This document shows, piece after piece, positions 36,098 to 44,195 of a DNA stretch of 64,000 bases. The DNA comes from Bacilli bacterium. GTDB taxonomy: Bacteria > Bacillota_I > Bacilli_A > RFN20 > CAG-631. The position numbers and the translations under genes were made by a program. The notes below the pieces were generated by a model that searched no databases, was not told the DNA's origin, and was given only the letters and a program-made list of their open reading frames with translations. Position 1 is the first letter of the stretch; each line of letters opens with the position of its first letter. The stretch spans positions 1-64,000 of the forward strand of contig CAAEBM010000025.1 of assembly GCA_900754115.1 (NCBI GenBank). The letters are read 5' to 3'.

Positions 36098-36667
36098 TTA
36101 TAAGGTATTGCCATAATGAGTGATAATATTTGCGATTTCTTCACTCGTTTTGCTAATCGTATTATTAATGACGACATATTTATAGTCATTTTGTAATTTC
36201 ATTTCTCTTTTGGCTTTATTTAATCGTTGTTGAATAATATTTTCTGGTTCACTACGACGACTACGAATGCGATTTTCTAATTCTTCAAAACTAGGTGGAA
36301 CCATAAAAATTGTTACGGCATCGGGACATTTTTGCATGACTTGTTTTGCCCCTTCAATTTCAATTTCTAATAAAACATTTTTTCCTTCATTTAAAAGTTT
36401 ATCGACAAAAGATTTTGGGGTACCATATTGATTTCCGACAAATTCAGCCCACTCTAATAATTCTCCATTTTGTTTGGCTTTTTCAAATTCTTCTTGCGAA
36501 ACAAAAAAATAATCCTCGCCATTTTTTTCATTGACACGCGCTTTTCGTGTTGTCATGGAAATCGAATAAGCTAAATTTAATTGTGGCATAGTCATAATTT
36601 TTTCTCGAATGGTTCCTTTGCCAACTCCACTTGGACCACTCAATATAAATAAGGTTCCTTTTTTCAC
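36098..36667 (-). CDS. gmk: Guanylate kinase
   Basis: 189 residues from a GTG at 36667 (start KKGTLFILSG), with GGAGGGG eight bases upstream. A TTG six codons earlier would overlap the ribosome binding site, so I prefer the GTG. Gmk phosphorylates GMP to GDP. LSGPSGVGKGT is the P-loop; SMTTRKARVNEKNGEDYFFV is the GMP-binding region. It is first in the long minus-strand operon and has its own strong promoter. Confidence 0.95.
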   Translation of the reverse strand: MKKGTLFILSGPSGVGKGTIREKIMTMPQLNLAYSISMTTRKARVNEKNGEDYFFVSQEEFEKAKQNGELLEWAEFVGNQYGTPKSFVDKLLNEGKNVLLEIEIEGAKQVMQKCPDAVTIFMVPPSFEELENRIRSRRSEPENIIQQRLNKAKREMKLQNDYKYVVINNTISKTSEEIANIITHYGNTL

Positions 36668-36709
36668 TTCATACCCCTCCAACAATTTTGTCGATTAATG
36701 AATAGATAT

Positions 36710-36738
36710 ATTATACTAAATTTAAGAGTAGGTTTCAA
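36710..36738 (-). promoter_or_regulatory. Strong promoter of the gmk-to-rpe operon
   Basis: On the minus strand: TTGAAA (36738-36733), 17-nt spacer, TATAAT (36715-36710). Close to consensus, about 45 bases before the gmk start. It appears to drive at least eight genes that overlap or nearly touch. Confidence 0.85.
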
Positions 36739-36796
36739 TGAAAATTAAGGTAAACTCAGTTTGTTTACTCTTTATTTTTTAAAAAAGTTTTCTTTT

Positions 36797-36825
36797 TTGT
36801 TTTATCTTTACGTTTATGTTACAAT
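36797..36825 (+). promoter_or_regulatory. Promoter of rqcH
   Basis: TTGTTT at 36797-36802, 17-nt spacer, TACAAT at 36820-36825. Divergent from the gmk promoter. Transcription would start around 36832, which favours the downstream ATG at 36852. Confidence 0.6.
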
Positions 36826-36851
36826 AAAAAATGAATGAAAAAGGTGATTAT

Positions 36852-38444
36852 ATGGCATTGGATTTTTTAGCTTTCAAACGAATTATTGAATTAATAAAAG
36901 AAAAATTACTCAATGGTAAAATTGAAAAAATATATCAAATCTCTAAAGAAGAGCTTTTATTTGAAATCAGAAATCAAGGGAAAAACTATCATTTATTATT
37001 GAGTACTTATCCAACCATGCCTTATATTAATTTAGTAGAAAATAAACCTAAAACAAGTTCGATTCATTCTCCATTGGTTTTACTTTTGCGAAAACATTTA
37101 GAAAATGGCAAACTGATTAAAATAGAACAACAAAATGAGGATCGCATTGTTCTTTTTGAAATTGTTTCTTTTGATGAATATTTTCAAAATTCAATTAAAA
37201 AACTTTATTTAGAATTAATAGGTCGGGCTTCTAATTTAATCTTAACGAACCAAGAAAATGTCATTTTAGATTGTTTAAAAAAAATACCGGTTCAATATCA
37301 ACAATTACGGACATTATTACCCAATGTGACCTATCAATTACCAGAAAAACCACTTTTACAAAAATTGCCTGTTTCCATAGAAAATGAATTAGAATACCGT
37401 CAAATTTCTTTATCAACACTAAAAGAAGAAATCAATCAAAGTAGACAAATCTATATCACAGAAGCAAACAACAAAAAAGATTTTCATTTTTTTCCTTTTT
37501 TATCTTTAAAAGGACAGGTACAAGCATACCCTTGGTCTTTGGGAATAGAGACTTATTTTTCACAATCTTTGTTAACAGAACGACAAAGACAAAGAATTAC
37601 TGAAGTAGATAAAATTCTTAAATTAGAATTGAAGAAAAATAAAAAAAAGTTAGATAAACTTAGACAAGATTTACAACAAGCTCAAAACGCCAAAGAGTTT
37701 CAATATTTTGGTGATATGCTATTGACTTATGGGCAAGAAATTGACCAATTGACAAATCCACTACTTCTTTTTGATGATCAAATCAATCAAATAGTATCAA
37801 TTCCTATTGATATTCGTTACAATGTTTTTAAAAATGCATCTTTGTATTATAAAAAATATCAAAAAGCCAAAGTTGCACAAGAAAAAGTGCAACAACAAAT
37901 TGATTTGACACTCAATCAAATTGATTATTTAGAATCCATTGCTTTTTTTGTAAAAACAGCAGATGATTGGAATATGAAAGAAATTGAAGAAGAACTTTCC
38001 AATCAAGGATTAATGAGAAAAAAAGAAGTAATAAAAGTAAACAAAAAAGCAAAAAAGAAAGTAGAAAAAAAATATCTTCCTTTACAATATGAATATCAGG
38101 GGATTCTTATTGCAGTAGGAGAAAATAATTTGCAAAATGAATATCTCACTTTTAAAATGGCTCATAAAAATCATTACTTTTTTCATGTTCAACAATTTCA
38201 TGGTGCCCATGTTGTCGTTTTTGTAGATCAATTAAATGAATCTTTGATTCGCATGGCTGCAAATTTAGCAGCTTTGCATAGCGAGGCTAAAGATTCTTCT
38301 AGTGTTGCTATTGACTACACTCAAATCAAAAATATAAAAAAAATTCCGGGTGGAAAACCCGGAAAGGTTCTAATCAATAAACAAAAAACAATTTATATTG
38401 ATCCGAACAAAGAGTTGTTAAAAAATCTAAAAAAACTATCTTAA
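36852..38444 (+). CDS. rqcH: Ribosome quality control factor RqcH (NFACT family)
   Basis: 530 residues from the ATG at 36852, preceded by AAAGGTGAT. Earlier annotated as fibronectin-binding protein (FbpA/YloA); now known in B. subtilis to bind obstructed 50S subunits and add C-terminal alanine tails to stalled peptides. Visible: NFACT-N with ELIGRASNLIL, a central coiled coil (about residues 245-395, Lys/Gln/Glu-rich) and an NFACT-R domain at the C-terminus with HGAHVVVF and KIPGGKPGKVLI. Full length. Its end overlaps the convergent cotD-like gene by 9 nt. Confidence 0.95.
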   Translation: MALDFLAFKRIIELIKEKLLNGKIEKIYQISKEELLFEIRNQGKNYHLLLSTYPTMPYINLVENKPKTSSIHSPLVLLLRKHLENGKLIKIEQQNEDRIVLFEIVSFDEYFQNSIKKLYLELIGRASNLILTNQENVILDCLKKIPVQYQQLRTLLPNVTYQLPEKPLLQKLPVSIENELEYRQISLSTLKEEINQSRQIYITEANNKKDFHFFPFLSLKGQVQAYPWSLGIETYFSQSLLTERQRQRITEVDKILKLELKKNKKKLDKLRQDLQQAQNAKEFQYFGDMLLTYGQEIDQLTNPLLLFDDQINQIVSIPIDIRYNVFKNASLYYKKYQKAKVAQEKVQQQIDLTLNQIDYLESIAFFVKTADDWNMKEIEEELSNQGLMRKKEVIKVNKKAKKKVEKKYLPLQYEYQGILIAVGENNLQNEYLTFKMAHKNHYFFHVQQFHGAHVVVFVDQLNESLIRMAANLAALHSEAKDSSSVAIDYTQIKNIKKIPGGKPGKVLINKQKTIYIDPNKELLKNLKKLS

Positions 38445-38660
38445 CCCTTGTTGAGTGTTGTTGCAGCAAACATTTTCTTCACTAGTGGTTCTTACGATTT
38501 CGTAACGGTAACATGGAACAAAATGATTGACAACATGTGTTCTAACGGGGATGATTACTGGTTGATTGTAACGATGTGTGCAATGAACTACGCATACTCT
38601 TTCAGGACATACGATTGGTTGACATCCACATGGATTAACGTTATTTACATTTGAATTCAT
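38436..38660 (-). CDS. CotD-like small spore-coat protein
   Basis: 74 residues, rich in Cys, His, Val and Asn. The centre, with PVIIPVRTHVVNHFVPCYRYEIV, resembles the inner spore coat protein CotD family (Pro-rich start, T-VNH, then aromatic/His segment). AAGGAGG precedes the ATG. A sigma-K-like promoter lies upstream. Two YjcZ-like micro-genes of the kind found in sporulating Bacillota are immediate neighbours. The family call is from pattern alone; a metal-binding Cys-rich protein is the alternative. Confidence 0.6.
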   Translation of the reverse strand: MNSNVNNVNPCGCQPIVCPERVCVVHCTHRYNQPVIIPVRTHVVNHFVPCYRYEIVRTTSEENVCCNNTQQGLR

Positions 38661-38682
38661 TTCTTATCCTCCTTATCTATTA

Positions 38683-38710
38683 TAACTTATGCTAAGCAAC
38701 CCAAAGTGTT
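38683..38710 (-). promoter_or_regulatory. Sigma-K-like (mother-cell) promoter before the cotD-like gene
   Basis: On the minus strand: AAC, 16-nt spacer, CATAAGTTA (38691-38683), matching the sigma-K pattern AC-N16-CATAnnnTA. A TATAAT overlaps it at 38684-38679 but has no fitting -35 box. B. subtilis cotD is a sigma-K gene. Confidence 0.5.
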
Positions 38711-38738
38711 ATAGATAGTAGCCTAAAAAATGTCTCGA

Positions 38739-38767
38739 AAAAAAGAGGGATAATTCCCTCTTTTTTA
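38739..38767 (-). terminator. Intrinsic terminator of the YjcZ-like genes
   Basis: GAGGGA (38745-38750) pairs with TCCCTC (38755-38760) with an A/T run extending the stem; seven T follow on the minus strand, and a T-run also follows on the plus strand. Confidence 0.8.
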
Positions 38768-38778
38768 TATTGTCTTTA

Positions 38779-38853
38779 TTAGAAAATCCAGCAAGCGCCG
38801 ATGATTACAAGTAAAATGAATAGTACTAAAAATAATGCATATTGTCCGCCCAT
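38779..38853 (-). CDS. YjcZ-family micro-protein, 24 aa
   Basis: ATG at 38853, TAA at 38781-38779, preceded by GGGAGG. The peptide is MGGQYALFLVLFILLVIIG then ACWIF: a Gly-start followed by one membrane helix with the LFILLVIIG core. This is the pattern of the YjcZ family of tiny sporulation-associated proteins. Too short for most gene callers. It lies 44 nt after a second gene of the same type. Confidence 0.7.
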   Translation of the reverse strand: MGGQYALFLVLFILLVIIGACWIF

Positions 38854-38897
38854 AGTAATCCTCCCTTCCTACAACCATTTGTTTTATATAAATCTAT

Positions 38898-39047
38898 TTA
38901 GTATAGATAAATTGATCCGATAATAACTAGTAAAATAAATAATACTAGGATTAAAACAAAACTTGTTCCTGTTGTTCCACAACCGCAACCACAAGTGTTT
39001 GCAACTGGTGTTGTTCCACATGGACAATTACAATTTTGATTTGTCAT
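38898..39047 (-). CDS. YjcZ-like micro-protein with Cys-rich N-terminus, 49 aa
   Basis: Start at the ATG at 39047 because AAGGAGG lies six bases upstream; the longer frame to 39128 runs into the HU terminator. The first half is Cys/Gly/Thr-rich (CNCPCGTTP, CGCGCGTTG) and the second half is one membrane helix ending LFILLVIIGSIYLY, nearly the same as its 24-residue neighbour. Duplication with an added metal-binding-like head is likely. Sporulation role inferred from the family. Confidence 0.7.
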   Translation of the reverse strand: MTNQNCNCPCGTTPVANTCGCGCGTTGTSFVLILVLFILLVIIGSIYLY

Positions 39048-39112
39048 AGTAAACCTCCTTCGTTTCCTACGATATATTATGTTAAAAAAGAGTGGTTTGA
39101 CACAAAAAAAGG

Positions 39113-39140
39113 CAAAAAAAATACCCACTTAAAGTGGGTA
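39113..39140 (-). terminator. Intrinsic terminator of the HU-like gene
   Basis: TACCCACT (39122-39129) pairs perfectly with AGTGGGTA (39133-39140) around TAA; nine T follow on the minus strand. It separates the HU gene from the YjcZ-like genes. Confidence 0.9.
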
Positions 39141-39145
39141 AGAAT

Positions 39146-39823
39146 TTATTTGTCAAAAATAAAATTGAAAGTTTCTTTTTCTTCGACAACTTTAATCGTC
39201 GTAGTATGAGGTGCTACATCTCTTAAACTGTTTTTTACAATTGATAAACTAGCATCTACATCTACTTCTGACAATTCTGTTTTTTGCATTAAAACTTTTT
39301 TGATTTCTTTTTCGGTGTAAGATTGATCGCCATAAACCCATACTAAATTTTCTAATTCAACAACAGGAGTTTCTTCTGTAGTTTCTTGCACTTCTTCCAC
39401 TACTTCTTCAACTTTTTCTTCTTCTTTTTGTTGTTCTTTCATTGCAACTTCTTTTGCTCTTTCTTCTTCCATTGCAGCTTCAGCAGCAGCTGTAACTGCA
39501 GCGGCAGCATCTAAAGCAGCGTCAATATTTTCGCCTTCTACTTCAATTGCAGTTGGTTTTGGTTGCAAAGCAAAATAAGGTTTGAAAGTAATGACATTAT
39601 GTTCAGGAACGGTTTCAACATTTCCAGTAACTAAGTTGATTTGTTCTTTTGGCATCGTTTTTCTAAGTTTTAAGACACCAAATCCTGAAATTTTAATGTT
39701 TTCTGTTGGAGAAATAGTATTTTTTAAATTATCGAAAACTAAATCATAATATTCCTTTGCATCTTTTTTGGAACAACCTAATTTTTCAACTAGAACGTTC
39801 ACCCAATCTTTTTGTTTTAACAT
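39146..39823 (-). CDS. HU-family DNA-binding protein with long C-terminal extension
   Basis: 225 residues; ordinary HU proteins are about 90. Residues 1-90 follow the HU fold: WVNVLVEKLGCSKKDAKEYYDLVFDNL, ISGFGVLKLR and HNVITFKPYFALQ. The DNA-binding arm (usually R-x-x-R-NP-T) is altered, with Gln-Ile-Asn-Leu-Val-Thr-Gly-Asn instead of RNPQTG. Next comes an Ala-rich then Glu/Lys/Val-rich stretch (about 95-150), probably helical, then a compact end domain (about 155-225) starting LVWVYGDQSYTEKEIKKVL. The end domain is not recognised. Own promoter and terminator. It could bridge DNA to another partner; this is inference. Confidence 0.85.
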   Translation of the reverse strand: MLKQKDWVNVLVEKLGCSKKDAKEYYDLVFDNLKNTISPTENIKISGFGVLKLRKTMPKEQINLVTGNVETVPEHNVITFKPYFALQPKPTAIEVEGENIDAALDAAAAVTAAAEAAMEEERAKEVAMKEQQKEEEKVEEVVEEVQETTEETPVVELENLVWVYGDQSYTEKEIKKVLMQKTELSEVDVDASLSIVKNSLRDVAPHTTTIKVVEEKETFNFIFDK

Positions 39824-39845
39824 AATTCAGCCTCCATTCGTTAAT

Positions 39846-39874
39846 ATTATATCAAAAAACATTGTTTTGTCCAA
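39846..39874 (-). promoter_or_regulatory. Promoter of the HU-like gene
   Basis: Minus strand TTGGAC (39874-39869), 17-nt spacer, TATAAT (39851-39846). Leads into GGAGG before the ATG. Confidence 0.75.
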
Positions 39875-40026
39875 CAATTTTTTTATTTTCATGAAAAAAT
39901 TATAAAAAAGTTCAAAAAAATGCTTTTGAATGATTCAATTGGTGTTTAAATTTTAGCTTTTTAAGCATAATAAAGTGAAGGTATATATTATATATATAAT
40001 TTTCCCTTTTCTTAAAAAAATATGGG

Positions 40027-40055
40027 TTGAAATGTGCAGGTAATTAGTATATAAT
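40027..40055 (+). promoter_or_regulatory. Promoter of the foldase lipoprotein operon
   Basis: TTGAAA at 40027-40032, 17-nt spacer, TATAAT at 40050-40055. The very AT-rich stretch before it (39875-40026) holds no other feature that I see. Confidence 0.75.
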
Positions 40056-40091
40056 TATACGTGCGATGTAAAAAGGGAGGTCTTTTCATTT

Positions 40092-41828
40092 ATGAAAAAG
40101 AAAATTGCACCGTTAGGTTTCCTTCTTTGCACAACCTTATTTGCTGCAGGTTGTTCAAAAGGAGATGTAAAGGTCGTAACAGTAGATGGAAATTATGTCA
40201 TTTATTCCATTACCGTTAACGGAAAAAAAGAAAGTTTTACGGCTGATGATTTATTAGCAGAAATGGCAGATTCAACTGTCGCTACCACTAGAATTTATAA
40301 TGAAATTTCTAGAAAAGTATTTGCCATTGCAGCAGATAAAACATTAACTCGTTCTGAAATAACTGAAATTGAAGGTATTGCAGAAGATCAAGTCACAGAC
40401 TTTAGAGATGATGTAAAAGCACAAGCAAAAGAACAAGGAATTGATTATGATACATATCTTGAAACTTCTTTGGAACAAGAAGGTGTTGAAACCTTAGATG
40501 AATTAAAAGATTTGTACATTGATCAAGGTAAAAAATCAGCGTACTTAGAAGATTACGTTGAAGAAAATTACGATTACTTTTTAGAAAAATATCTCAGTGT
40601 TTATACACCATTCCAAGTCAAACACATTTTAGTTGCAGCAAATACATCGGATACAAATTACACAGATGGAACTATCTCTCCAGATAAAGCACGTTTGTTA
40701 TTAAAAGTATTAAATCGTTTTATTGCTGGAGAAAATTTTGCAACTGTTGCAGATTTAACCGATGACACTTCTTCCAAAGATGTGGGTGGTATTATGCCAT
40801 TCAATGGAGGAAAGGATTATGTCAATGAATTCCGCTTTGCTCCTTATATTTTAGCTTTATATGAAAAAGAAGAAGGCAAAGAAAGATTGGCTTTAGCTCA
40901 ACAACTCCATTTAATCAATGAAGATTTGAACTTAGACAATACAGATGATTTACAAAAAGCACAAGAAGAATATGATGAATTGAGAATTGCTTCTGTTTAT
41001 GAAAACGGAATAGGCTTTATTCAATTATCAGATATCATGGAATTAGAAAATGATATCGTAGCAACAGATAAAGGTAGCGAATTTTATTTCTCTTCTGAAG
41101 GAACAAAATTACCAAATGTCGATGTTCCTACAGCAGCTGAACAAGTTTATGAATTACCTGAAGGAGTCACTACAGGGGACGAAAGATATTATTATGAATA
41201 TGAATTAAAAAGAAATGTCATTTTCAATAATACTTTGAATACTCACCAAGTGAAATATATTGAAGTTGCACCTAGTGATGGCGCAGTTCATACCGCACAA
41301 GTCAATGGAAAAACTGTTTTAGCAGATGAAAATGGTAGTCCAATCTATGTAGTTTATGCTAGTACAGGAATCCACTTCATGGTGAATGTTTACAATTACA
41401 TTGAAGAAGTAAATAAGCCAAATGGAGTAGAAAATGTTAAGAACTTCTTTAGATTGTTTGATGAATCCTCTCAAGATACAGACTATACAAAATATAGTGA
41501 TGCTTACATTGGACAAAATAACGCTTATTTAAAAAGAGAAGACTTAGAAAGCAATAGTGATACTTTACTTGCTGCTGTTCAATCTTATATTTCTCCATTA
41601 GAACAATATGCATTTAACGAATTAGTTTATGTCGATAAAGAAATTACAATTTCTTTCTCTAATGAAAAAATTTATGAAAATGTTCAAAAATATGTCTTGG
41701 ATAGTATTGAAGCAGGAGATGAAACTTTCTATGATTCTTTAGAAACTGCTTTTGATACTTATGGTTCTAAATTAGAAAGAGAACTTGAAGCTAAAGAAGC
41801 TTTCCAAGCATCACAAACAACAAAGTAG
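40092..41828 (+). CDS. PrsA-like foldase lipoprotein with split parvulin domain
   Basis: 578 residues. Signal peptide with lipobox (FAAGC). A SurA/PrsA-type helical N-domain covers about 30-170. A parvulin (PpiC) peptidyl-prolyl isomerase domain begins at Val176 (VKHILVAA) and runs through the block FIAGENFATVADLTDDTSS and then GGIMPF. The expected closing strand of the domain may be GIHFMVN at residue 426, which would mean an insertion of roughly 180 residues. PrsA helps fold secreted proteins outside the membrane; standard PrsA is about 290 residues, so this is twice the size. Catalytic competence is uncertain. A second similar-sized lipoprotein gene follows 12 nt later. Confidence 0.75.
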   Translation: MKKKIAPLGFLLCTTLFAAGCSKGDVKVVTVDGNYVIYSITVNGKKESFTADDLLAEMADSTVATTRIYNEISRKVFAIAADKTLTRSEITEIEGIAEDQVTDFRDDVKAQAKEQGIDYDTYLETSLEQEGVETLDELKDLYIDQGKKSAYLEDYVEENYDYFLEKYLSVYTPFQVKHILVAANTSDTNYTDGTISPDKARLLLKVLNRFIAGENFATVADLTDDTSSKDVGGIMPFNGGKDYVNEFRFAPYILALYEKEEGKERLALAQQLHLINEDLNLDNTDDLQKAQEEYDELRIASVYENGIGFIQLSDIMELENDIVATDKGSEFYFSSEGTKLPNVDVPTAAEQVYELPEGVTTGDERYYYEYELKRNVIFNNTLNTHQVKYIEVAPSDGAVHTAQVNGKTVLADENGSPIYVVYASTGIHFMVNVYNYIEEVNKPNGVENVKNFFRLFDESSQDTDYTKYSDAYIGQNNAYLKREDLESNSDTLLAAVQSYISPLEQYAFNELVYVDKEITISFSNEKIYENVQKYVLDSIEAGDETFYDSLETAFDTYGSKLERELEAKEAFQASQTTK

Positions 41829-41840
41829 AGGTGATTATTA

Positions 41841-43706
41841 ATGAAAAAGAATAAAATATTATTAGCAAGTTTATTAGCTTTGGCATTAGTAGTTACAGGA
41901 TGTTCTACTGAAACAACCAAAATTAATAATGGTAGTGATCCAATCGGAACCATTGATGGCGATGGAACAAGTAAAACTTTACAAAAATTATATGAAGAAT
42001 TAAAAGCATCTTCTGGTGGTTCAGTTGCTTTAGATGTTTTAACTAAAAAAATTGCTTCCCTAGAATATGCCTCAGTTTTAGATGTTGCAGATAGTGAAAA
42101 GAAATTTTCTGATTTAGGAATTAAAGCTTATCGTACAAAAGAAGCTTTTGTAGAAGATATTGAAGAAAATTTAGAATCACAAATCGAAAGTGATGATTAT
42201 AAAGATAAAAGAGGCAGATTTGATGAAGAAAAATTTGCTGAATATGTTGAAGATGAAGGATATACAGTTGATCGTACTGGTACAGCATCTAAATATATCG
42301 ACATGGAAGAATTGACTTACAACTATGACGAATATATTGAAGAAACAATTATTGAATCTATTTACCTTAATTATCTTTATCAAGATTATGTTTTAGGAAT
42401 TAGCAAATATTGGACAACGATTCGTAACCAATATGCTATTCAATTCCAAGTATTAAAGTTTGAAAACTATACAAATGCTCAAAACTCTCATTTCAGTGAA
42501 TCTTTAAGAACAGATATCAATTTAGTTTTAACAAGCGATTCTACTGACAAGACTTTCAACAAGTCTAACAATGCTTTATATTCTTTTATGACTTCTGATT
42601 CAGAAGATAACTTAATTGTGTTTGATGCTCCTTTAAGTGGAAAACAATTGACTTATCGCGTTTATGAAAATAATGAAGATATAGATAAAGTATTAGATGC
42701 ATTGTATAACAGAACTTTATCTAGACTTTCTGATTTTAAATCAGGAACTGCTGTAGAAGGATTTACATATAATGATTTATTAAAATTAACACCTAAAGAA
42801 GAGTATGTTATAGATAGTTCTACATCAGCAAATGATGAAGAATTCTATACGACAATTGAAAAAATCTTAATTGCAAGAAAGTTATATATCATTGATACAG
42901 AAGTTGCAATGGCTAGAAACTTTGACTTGAAAAATGCAGAATATGAAGCTTATCGTCCTTCACAAAAAGAAAATGCACAATCTTTTGCTTCTACTTATTC
43001 TAGTAGTAATTCTAGAACAATTCGTGAAGGTGCAAGAGTTTCTAAAATGGATGCAGAAGAATTAGTTTATTATGAAGATAATCAAACTTATACAAGAGAT
43101 ACTTATGGAAATGTTCTTCCTTCTGCTATTAGTGCATTAAGAGGAACGAACGCAAGAGAATTAATTTCTAATTTGAAAAACATTAATGGTGTAAATTATT
43201 TATTACCTAATAAAGAAGGATTAAATACTCCAATTTATGCAGATACTGAATATTATTATGTCGTTAAAGTAAATGGATATTATGGTTACTATGCTACTCA
43301 AAACTATACTGTTGAACAAACAAATAGTGATGGCGAAGTCGAAACAATTCAAAGAACGGCTACACAAAATGTAACTAACTACCAAATCCAAGCTTTCCAA
43401 GATGGCGCTTATGCTACTTATACTTACAATGATGAAACACATCGTTTTGTTGAAGATGAAACAAAAGTAGCTTATGATACTGTAAAAGCATATGATCCTG
43501 AAACAGCAACTGAAACTCAAAAAGCAGAAATTGCAAATTGGGATAGCATTATCGATATGTGCCATGAAATTGCTGCTCAAATTTTATCTAGTACGCATCA
43601 AACTGAAGCGTTAGTAGAATTATTTGAAGACTATAAGTTAGAAATTAACGATCAAGAAATTTACGATTATATCAGTGATTCATATCCTGATTACTTTGAA
43701 GATTAA
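41841..43706 (+). CDS. Large lipoprotein, possibly SurA/PrsA-related
   Basis: 621 residues with a lipobox VVTGC. The N-terminal half contains charged helical segments (FVEDIEENLESQIESDDYKDKRGRFDEEKF style) similar in feel to the SurA/PrsA N-domain, and the centre has a YYYVVKVNGYYGYY segment where parvulins have their closing strand. No clear parvulin start motif is visible, so catalytic function is doubtful. It is co-transcribed with the PrsA-like gene (12-nt gap, AGAGGTGATTATT site) and ends at a terminator. A diverged paralogue or a partner chaperone are both possible. Confidence 0.65.
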   Translation: MKKNKILLASLLALALVVTGCSTETTKINNGSDPIGTIDGDGTSKTLQKLYEELKASSGGSVALDVLTKKIASLEYASVLDVADSEKKFSDLGIKAYRTKEAFVEDIEENLESQIESDDYKDKRGRFDEEKFAEYVEDEGYTVDRTGTASKYIDMEELTYNYDEYIEETIIESIYLNYLYQDYVLGISKYWTTIRNQYAIQFQVLKFENYTNAQNSHFSESLRTDINLVLTSDSTDKTFNKSNNALYSFMTSDSEDNLIVFDAPLSGKQLTYRVYENNEDIDKVLDALYNRTLSRLSDFKSGTAVEGFTYNDLLKLTPKEEYVIDSSTSANDEEFYTTIEKILIARKLYIIDTEVAMARNFDLKNAEYEAYRPSQKENAQSFASTYSSSNSRTIREGARVSKMDAEELVYYEDNQTYTRDTYGNVLPSAISALRGTNARELISNLKNINGVNYLLPNKEGLNTPIYADTEYYYVVKVNGYYGYYATQNYTVEQTNSDGEVETIQRTATQNVTNYQIQAFQDGAYATYTYNDETHRFVEDETKVAYDTVKAYDPETATETQKAEIANWDSIIDMCHEIAAQILSSTHQTEALVELFEDYKLEINDQEIYDYISDSYPDYFED

Positions 43707-43708
43707 TA

Positions 43709-43740
43709 AAAAAAAGGGGTAGGAAACTATCCCTTTTTTT
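43709..43740 (+). terminator. Intrinsic terminator of the foldase operon
   Basis: AAAGGGGTAG pairs with CTATCCCTTT (one wobble) around GAAA, then seven T. The HIT gene starts right after. Confidence 0.8.
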
Positions 43741-43757
43741 GAAAGGAAAGAAAGAAA

Positions 43758-44165
43758 ATGAATGATTGCATTTTTTGTAAAATATGTAAAAAAGAACTAT
43801 CTTCTTTTGTCATCTATGAAGATGAATTAGTACTCGCAATTTTGGATACTTTTCCTGCTTCATGGGGTCATGTTTTGATTTTAAGCAAGAAGCATTATCA
43901 AAATATTTTAGAGTGTGATGAAAAAACTTTGTTTGCGATGACAAAGGCGATTCAAAAAATAGGATTAGCCTTAGAAAAAACGTATGCCATTGGATTAAAT
44001 GTTTGTTCTAATATCCATGAAAGTGCTGGTCAAACTATTATGCATGCTCACATTCATCTAGTTCCTGTAAATCAAGATGGGAAAAAATTGCATATCCAAT
44101 CGGACAGTTTAAAAGATGTTCCATTACAAACGATTCAACAAAAAATTATTGAACATATGAAATAA
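43758..44165 (+). CDS. hit: HIT-family protein (histidine triad)
   Basis: 135 residues, usual for bacterial HinT/Hit proteins, which hydrolyse adenosine nucleotide phosphoramidates and related bonds. CIFCKICKKEL at the start is the zinc-binding-like segment often found, and MHAHIHLVP carries the His-triad. Divergence from HinT is small. It follows a terminator with a GAAAGGAAAGAAAG ribosome binding site; a promoter was not identified. Confidence 0.93.
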   Translation: MNDCIFCKICKKELSSFVIYEDELVLAILDTFPASWGHVLILSKKHYQNILECDEKTLFAMTKAIQKIGLALEKTYAIGLNVCSNIHESAGQTIMHAHIHLVPVNQDGKKLHIQSDSLKDVPLQTIQQKIIEHMK

Positions 44166-44195
44166 AAAAAATGTAGAAATTCTACATTTTTTTAT
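44164..44195 (+). terminator. Bidirectional intrinsic terminator
   Basis: AAAATGTAGAA pairs with TTCTACATTTT, with A and T runs on both sides. Shared by hit and the convergent yhaM. Confidence 0.85.

Noticed and set aside
38448..38654. 68-residue plus-strand frame after rqcH
   Set aside because: Antisense of the cotD-like gene, which has a strong ribosome binding site and promoter on the minus strand.
43221..43580. 119-residue minus-strand frame
   Set aside because: Antisense of the second foldase-like lipoprotein, Ser/Ile/Cys-rich shadow without start signals.
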